NCBI GenBank assembly: GCA_018398585.1
Contig: JAGTTD010000011.1
Coordinates: 14,561,346-14,625,345 of the forward strand
Direction: 5' to 3'
DNA length: 64,000 nt
DNA from: Simmondsia chinensis
Lineage: Eukaryota; Streptophyta; Magnoliopsida; Caryophyllales; Simmondsiaceae
The stretch's first letter is position 1; each line of letters begins with the position of its first letter. The translations under genes were made by a program, and so were the position numbers. The notes below the pieces were generated by a model, which saw only the letters and a program-made list of their open reading frames with translations, ran no database searches and was not told where the DNA came from. Of this stretch, positions 58,587-64,000 are shown piece by piece.

Positions 58587-60088
58587 CAGCAACAACAACA
58601 ACAACATTCCCAGTGCCACAAGGGCTCCTGCTTGTGCAGGGTATGGGGAGGGGGTAGGATGTACGCAGCCTTACCCCATCAGGGTGAGACCCTGACAAGA
58701 GGCTGTTTCCGAGGGCCCCCGGTCTGATAGTTGGAAAGTTGTCAAGAACCTGTAAAAAGGGAATGAAAGGGAGTAAGTAGGGATCATGTAGGGCGCATGT
58801 AAGGAGCATGCAAAAGAGCATGTTGGGCCTAGATGTCATGCGAGGCATGTAAGTGTACAGACAAGTAATCATATAGGAAATCATATAAGGAATATAAGCA
58901 TATAAGAAAATACTTATGCAAGTATGTAAGCATGTACACAATGTACACATGGAGGCATAGCAGCCAGGGCAACGGCAAAAGCAAACAACATTCAGTGTCT
59001 CGAGAGTGTAGGTAAAGAGGAGAAAGGGAGAGAGTGACAGCAGAGGGATAGAGTGAGAGAGGGAGGGGGTGGGGAAGAGAGAGAGAGAGAGAGAGAGATA
59101 GATAGATAAAGAGAAAGTATAGAAAGTATCAACACCGATTAGTGCTACATCAAGGTACCGAATTCTAGGAGCATTAATCGAAGAAAGTACACTTGTACTG
59201 CGGACGTACAAATGAGCATGCAAGTAGCATTGTGGTACTAGAACTATCTTAGGAGTTGCTTAAAGCTCCTACACAGCTAAATTGGTCACCCCTAAAACTC
59301 CCTCCACTGAGCTCTAACTAGGACCATTTCTTCATTTAGGTTGAGGTGGAGGTCTTGACGAAATGTCCTCATCCAACTCTTTTTTCAGTGACCTCTTCCT
59401 CTCCTCCCATCCGTAGTATGAAGTTGTATCCCCTTACCGGTGCAGAGGTGGGACTCCAACCAACTCTTCTGAGGCCGGCCTCTTCCTCTCCACTCGTTTG
59501 TGGAATTGTCTGCATCCAACCCTAGGAGCACTAATTGCCCAATAAATTCCCACATTGATACCCAAACATACAAGCATCCTCATGGATATGAGTGCTCGAT
59601 GCTTCTACATGGATGATGCTCCTACCCCCTATATCGGACCCACTTCTACTAATCCTCTACTGAACTCTATCTAGGGCCATTTTTTTGTTTAGGTTGAGAT
59701 ATGTGAGGTCCTTATGAATTGTCTCCATCCAAATCTTCTTTGGCCTTCCTCTCCCTCTCTTCCTATCCATTATCTAGAGTTGTTCACATCTCCTAACAGG
59801 GGCAGTGATGGGTCTCTTCCTAACATGCCCAAACCACCGCAGACATTGCTCCCTCAACTTATCCTCTACTAGGGCGACGCCTAATTGACTTCTTATAACG
59901 TGATTTTTGATCCTATCTTTCCTTGTGTGTCCACACATCCACCTCAACATCCTCATCTCTGCCACCTTCAGCTTTTGCATGTGATGGCACTTAACTGGCC
60001 AGCACTTTGTCGCGTATAACATAACCGGTCTCACAACCGTCTTATAATATTTACCCTTTAACTTTAATGGCAACTTCCTATCGCACAA
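58587..60088 (-). mobile_element. 5'-truncated RTE-type LINE with perfect target duplication
   Basis: Minus strand. A perfect 18-bp duplication AATATGTTTTCAATATTA flanks it at 58569-58586 and 60089-60106. The 3' end is GTTGTTGTTGTTG-type short repeats (plus CAGCAACAACAACAACAAC at 58587), the usual end of plant RTE LINEs, preceded by the conserved block GGTATGGGGAGGGGGTAGGATGTACGCAGCC. Truncation falls inside the reverse transcriptase C-terminal region. The 3' non-coding part contains CT/GA microsatellites (59077-59105), which create a chance 225-codon ORF. Confidence 0.9.
59774..60088 (-). pseudogene. C-terminal end of the RTE LINE reverse transcriptase protein
   Basis: The frame begins at the truncation point (CDRKLPLKLKGKYYKTVVRP) and continues with MLYATKCWPVKCHHMQKL, EMRMLRWMCGHTRKDRI, LREQCLRWFGHVRKRP and PVRRCEQL, the conserved C-terminal tail of plant RTE proteins. 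A related GRGRPQKSW segment near 59480-59500 suggests that the following part is partly repeated and frameshifted. There is no native start codon. Confidence 0.88.
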
Positions 60089-60106
60089 AATATGTTTTCA
60101 ATATTA

Positions 60107-61056
60107 ATTTTTAAATTTAAAAGAATAAAGTTAAAATATGTACTAGATACGCTTTATTTGATTGAATTGGAAGATAGCTATCTCGTGGATGTTCAGTGGT
60201 GGGGTTATTTTCAACCTTGTGATGTGCCGGTACCATGACATTATGGGCCATTGTCGGGGAGAGGGAAATGATAGGAAGAGAGGATACTACGTACTACGTC
60301 ATCTATCCTACATTAACACACTTCATGATGTCTCAGCCAATCGACCCATGTTTATCGCGTCAATCAATGGCTTGTAAATCAACAAAGGGACTGGTATTAA
60401 TTGAGATACCCTACTACGTTCGATATTGGTGCATCATAAGATCCATAAAATGCCACTCAACTACATCAAAACAAATGAGTGTCACTGCACTGCGCCAAAT
60501 ATGCTGACAAAGGCAGCATATAGCTAGAAGAGATGCAATTATGTCATTTGTGTACGAAGTCCATACCATCTACAATCAAATATACCCCATGTTTATCTCG
60601 TCGATCAATGGCATGTAAATCAAAAAAGGGACTGGTATTAATCGAGACACCATACTACGTTCGATATTGGTGCATCACAGGATCCTCAAAATGCCACTCA
60701 ACTACATCAAAACATATGAGTGTCTCTACACTGCGCCAAATATGCTGACAAAGGCAGCATATGGCTAGAAGAGATGCAATTATCTCATTTATTTATGGAG
60801 TCCATACCATCTAAAATTAAATATGAAAGATTTTTTATAAATAATGAATAAAAATGCAAATACAGACATAAACATAAATACAATTTTCACCTGATTATTT
60901 ATCTGTAAATCAAGGGCACACCTATAGTACATAAGATTTCTTAGTGCATCTATACGAGAAAAATCATATAATCAACTGCCAAACAAAATTTTGATTCAAT
61001 AAGTACATAAATTCAACTATTATTACTCAACTTTATTAAATTATAAAAATATATCA
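60107..61056. other. Non-coding region containing a 241-bp tandem duplication
   Basis: Outside the duplication (60345-60826) it is AT-rich without a credible gene. The ORFs at 60162-60748 follow the duplication and match nothing I recognise. Confidence 0.5.
60345..60826 (+). repeat. Two-copy tandem repeat, period 241 bp
   Basis: CCCATGTTTATC(G/T)CGTC..ATCAATGGC begins at 60345 and again at 60586, and the copies stay collinear to about 60585 and 60826 with roughly one difference per ten to fifteen bases. Neither copy keeps an ORF shared in full. Confidence 0.9.
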
Positions 61057-61412
61057 TGACCATGAAGGATTTTTTGCATCTTTAGCTAATTTTAGCTGTG
61101 AATTTCTCCTTGTTCATTCCAGTGTAATTTTTGGGAAGAAATTGGTTTAATTAGTTAGTGAGTAAGGCTTGTTTTGGCGGGAAAGCTTGTTAAGTCGGTT
61201 TAAGCTTGTTTTGATGCTTTGTTTTTAGCCGTCTTTCATCTTGTGTATAAATAAGCAAAATATCTTGTATTCTTGATTCATTGAATAGAAAATTGATCTA
61301 TTTCTTTTCTCAACCCTAATTTCTCTCTAATTCTCATCTCTTTCACTTCTCTCCTCAACCCATACTCTATTATCTCAAGTTTATGATTCAAGTTTGATCT
61401 TGAATCATAAGA
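61057..61412 (+). mobile_element. 5' LTR of a Ty3/gypsy element running off the window
   Basis: The right end GAATCATAAGA is followed by a decayed Met-tRNA primer site ATTGGTACTAGAGCTT (61413-61428). The start at TGACCATG is inferred by comparison with 8990. A TATA-like TGTATAAATAAG lies at about 61245-61256. Confidence 0.6.
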
Positions 61413-61495
61413 ATTGGTACTAGAGCTTGTGTTCGCTGCTGATTGATTGCTTGTTGATTAATTGGAGCGGGCTAGATGCAGGAAGACGGTACCAA

Positions 61496-62851
61496 TGGCT
61501 GGCGGACTGACAACTCTAGCAAATGCTGTTACTAATGCTACTTATGCTGCTGCTATTTGGTGCAAACGCTGGAGCTAATTTAGAAGTTAATCAATTTGAA
61601 CAATTGAGACTTCAAATGGAGAAAATGGCGGAAATGTTTGTAAGGATGCCGCAATCACATGATCAAAAGTTAGCTGAGAAGTTAGATCAACACTCTCAGC
61701 ATGTTGAATCGAAGCTTAATGGATTACAGCCGCAAATCATGAGGCAGAATCAACTTGCAGGAGCTGGTGTATTATCAGCTGCCAGTCATCACAATCGTCC
61801 TCCAGACATCCTGCAACCTCAGTCCTCAGGATCTAGTGAGAATGGAATAGTTAGTGGAAGAAGTCAGGGATTCAGATAGCTTTATGTTGAAATTGAATCA
61901 TTTGATGGAAAGCAACCTCAGTCATGGATTAAGAGGTGTGAGAGGTACTTTAGATTCTATCATGTAGATGACACATAGAAGCTGGAGTTAGCTGTGGTAT
62001 ATCTACATGGAGATCATGAAGTCTAGTACTACAGCTTGATACGCAGTAATCCATCCCTAACTTGGCCTGAGTTCGTAAATGAACTTTATGAGAGGTTTGG
62101 AGAAGAAAATTTTGGTGAGGTGATCCATCATTTCAACAAATTGGCTCAAACATCTTCAGTGAGCGAATATATGACTCGTTTTGAGAATTTGAGGGCTAGA
62201 ATGTTGACGGTTTGCCCCAAAGCTAATGAATCTTATTACATATTCTGGTTCATAAGTGGCCTTAAACCAAGAATTAAAATTTTGGTTAAGGCATTGAACC
62301 CAGCGACATTGACTCAGGCATTCTCCAAAGCAAAATTGATGGAAGCTATTGTCTTAGCTCGTTCTGATGGACAAAAGACCAAGCCTCCTCAATCATCATC
62401 TATTCAGCAGACAACTCCTACTGGTGGTTCAAAGGCATTAAGTTTGGAGGAAAAGAAGAATCAAAGATTGTGTTTTAAATGTAACCAGAAGTACTTCTTA
62501 GGACATAAATGTAATCCCAAGCTATTGATGACAATCACTGGAGCAGAGGCCTGTGATGACATTGAGGTTCAGGATGTTGAGGACGTTGATGGGAATCAGG
62601 AAGGAGAAGAGCAAGAGGACGTTGAGGATGATGAAATGGCGACATCTATAAGAGCTATAACTGGAAATGGTTCTCACAATACGATAAAAATCAAAGGAGA
62701 GGTTGGACACAAGCATATGCTGATTTTGATAGATAGTGTTAGCACACATAGTTTTGTGGATCCAAAGGTAGTGAAGATGGTGGGGCATGAGATGATCAAG
62801 ACTAGTCCTTTAGCTGTACCAGTTGCTGATGGCATTTCAATGATCACATAG
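61496..62851 (+). pseudogene. Gypsy gag-protease with few stops
   Basis: A frame starting near 61496-61523 has a coiled-coil-like Gln-rich N-terminus (FEQLRLQMEKMAEMFVRMPQ), the capsid block IESFDGKQPQSWIKRCERYFRFY (stops at about 61877, 61976 and 62024), and NPSLTWPEFVNELYERFGEENF. A long open run 62036-62851 follows, with FISGLKPRIKILVKALNP, the zinc knuckle CFKCNQKYFLGHKC, an acidic linker and protease LILIDSVSTHSFVDP. The protease active-site DSG is DSV here, which should inactivate it. The layout matches the element at 8990-10603. Confidence 0.85.
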
Positions 62852-64000
62852 ATGAAATTTAAAGGTTCCTGTTTGAGGATGCAAGGACACCAATTTGAGT
62901 ATAATTTCAGAGTACTTAAGTTGGGGGGATGTGATATGGTCCTAAGGGTGGATTGGATGAAAACCATTAGCCCTTTGATCTTTGATTTTTCTTAGCTGTC
63001 TGTTTCTTTTGAAAGAGAAGGTCAGAGTGTGATATTGTAAGGAATTATAAGTGTGGACAATTGCAAATGATGAATGGCAAGAGCCTTGAGAAGATGGTTA
63101 GAAAGGGAAAATATCAGTGGATTGGGCATTTATTCTCCATCACTGCTAGTCCAGAGACATCTCAGGTGACTTCTAACCCTTCTATTGAAAGATTGTTACA
63201 AGAGTATGAAGATTTGTTTGCTCGGCCAACCACATTGCCACCTAAGAGAGTCTTGGATCATGCTATGCCTCTTTAAGTTTAACTCCAATCTAGTAAATCT
63301 AAGGCCCTATAAGTATCCTCACTTTAAGAAAAGTGAGATTGAAAGATAGGTTGAGGAACTTCTGAAGACAAATTTAATTAGACGTAGCCCTTTTGCTTCT
63401 CCGGTGATCCTTGTTAAGAAGAAGGATGGATCTTCTCGAATGTGTGTTGATTATAGGCATCTCAATTCTCTCACAATCAAGGACAAGTTTCCAATTCCTA
63501 TTATTGATGATCTGCCAGATGAGCTTAATGGATCCCAGTATTATTCCAAGTTGGATCTGAGGCAGGGATATTATTAGATTAGACTATTGGACAAGGACAT
63601 TCATAAGACTACCTTTAGGACACATCACGGGCATTACGAATTTGCGGTTATTCCTTTTGGTTTAACCAATGCTCCAGCTACATTTCAAACATTGATGAAT
63701 CAGGTGTTCAAAACTTATCTGAGGAAGTTTGTGCTGGTATTCTTTGACGACATACTGGTTTACAATCCTTCACTGGAACTACATGTCAAGCATATTAGAC
63801 AAGTCTTTTAGATTATGAGCACGAACAAGTTGTACGCTAAGCTTTCTAAATGCTAGTTTGCTCAGATTCAAGTGGAATACTTGGGACACATAGTTTCAAG
63901 TGAGGGAGTGGCAATAGATCCAAGAAAGATAGAAGCAATAAAGTAGTGACCTATTCCACTAAACCTAAAGTAGCTGAGAGGATTTCTTGGACTGACTGGA
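62852..64000 (+). pseudogene. Gypsy linker and reverse transcriptase, cut by the window end
   Basis: After a stop the frame goes on with CDMVLRVDWMKTISPLIFDF, then in other frames YQWIGHLFSITASPE and IERLLQEYEDLFARPTTLPP. The reverse transcriptase has [78 protein letters not shown] (63731-63772, the same FFDD form as at 32915) and VEYLGHIVSSEGVAIDP. Stops interrupt it at 63576, 63809 and 63854 and later. RNase H and integrase would lie beyond 64000. Confidence 0.88.

Noticed and set aside
58546..59223. 225-codon minus-strand ORF
   Set aside because: Lies in the 3' non-coding part of the LINE and owes its Leu/Ser stretch to a GA/CT microsatellite.

Overview
The window is repeat-dense nuclear DNA from a flowering plant, most likely a eudicot. 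The evidence is nested Ty3/gypsy and Ty1/copia LTR retrotransposons with initiator-Met-tRNA primer sites, an Athila element with its own primer site, RTE-type LINE ends, a tRNA-derived SINE, hAT-type MITEs and an LRR-XI receptor-kinase family with a plant intron boundary. I see no bacterial or organellar genes, no rRNA or true tRNA gene and no CRISPR array. Species cannot be named from the sequence alone.

Layout. 1-813: end of a minus-strand LTR element sitting in the 5' LTR of an Athila-like element. 814-6907: that Athila element, with gag-protease full of stops and most of pol missing. 6908-8989: no gene, apart from a 5'-truncated RTE LINE (7901-8317). 8990-10603: 5' part of a decayed Ty3/gypsy element, cut off by a copia LTR fragment (10604-11897). 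11898-13847 and 22608-23331: two halves of one decayed minus-strand gypsy gag, split by an 8.75-kb copia element (13853-22602, target duplication GTATC) with LTRs of about 2.2 kb. 23332-25831: no recognisable gene.

25832-52660: a locus related to PEPR1/PEPR2 (receptors for Pep danger peptides), minus strand, in three tandem units. Unit A keeps the last kinase exon (25832-26211) and the promoter with the first codons (near 36052), but its LRR region is gone. Two elements sit inside it: a non-autonomous LTR element (26683-29940, target duplication ATTTG) carrying a piece of a PTB-like RNA-recognition motif, a hAT MITE and a SINE; and a full-length but mutated gypsy element with a chromodomain-like integrase tail (30016-35971, target duplication GTCAT). 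Unit B (about 40128-46496) has an intact 745-codon reading frame for the whole LRR ectodomain, ending just before the expected transmembrane segment. Unit C (about 46497-52660) is a broken copy of the same piece. The three units share a TATA box, a long inverted repeat and a MITE upstream.

53025-57993: a nearly complete Tnt1-type copia element, minus strand, target duplication CCAAC. 58587-60088: RTE LINE fragment with a perfect 18-bp target duplication. 60345-60826: a 241-bp tandem duplication. 61057-64000: a decayed gypsy element running off the window end.

The only frame I would treat as a possible host protein is the unit B ectodomain. Everything else coding is transposon-derived or broken. 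The most interesting points are the separation of a Pep-receptor-like gene into a kinase-only remnant and TM-less ectodomain copies, the captured RRM, and the covarying hairpin array in the leader of the large copia element.
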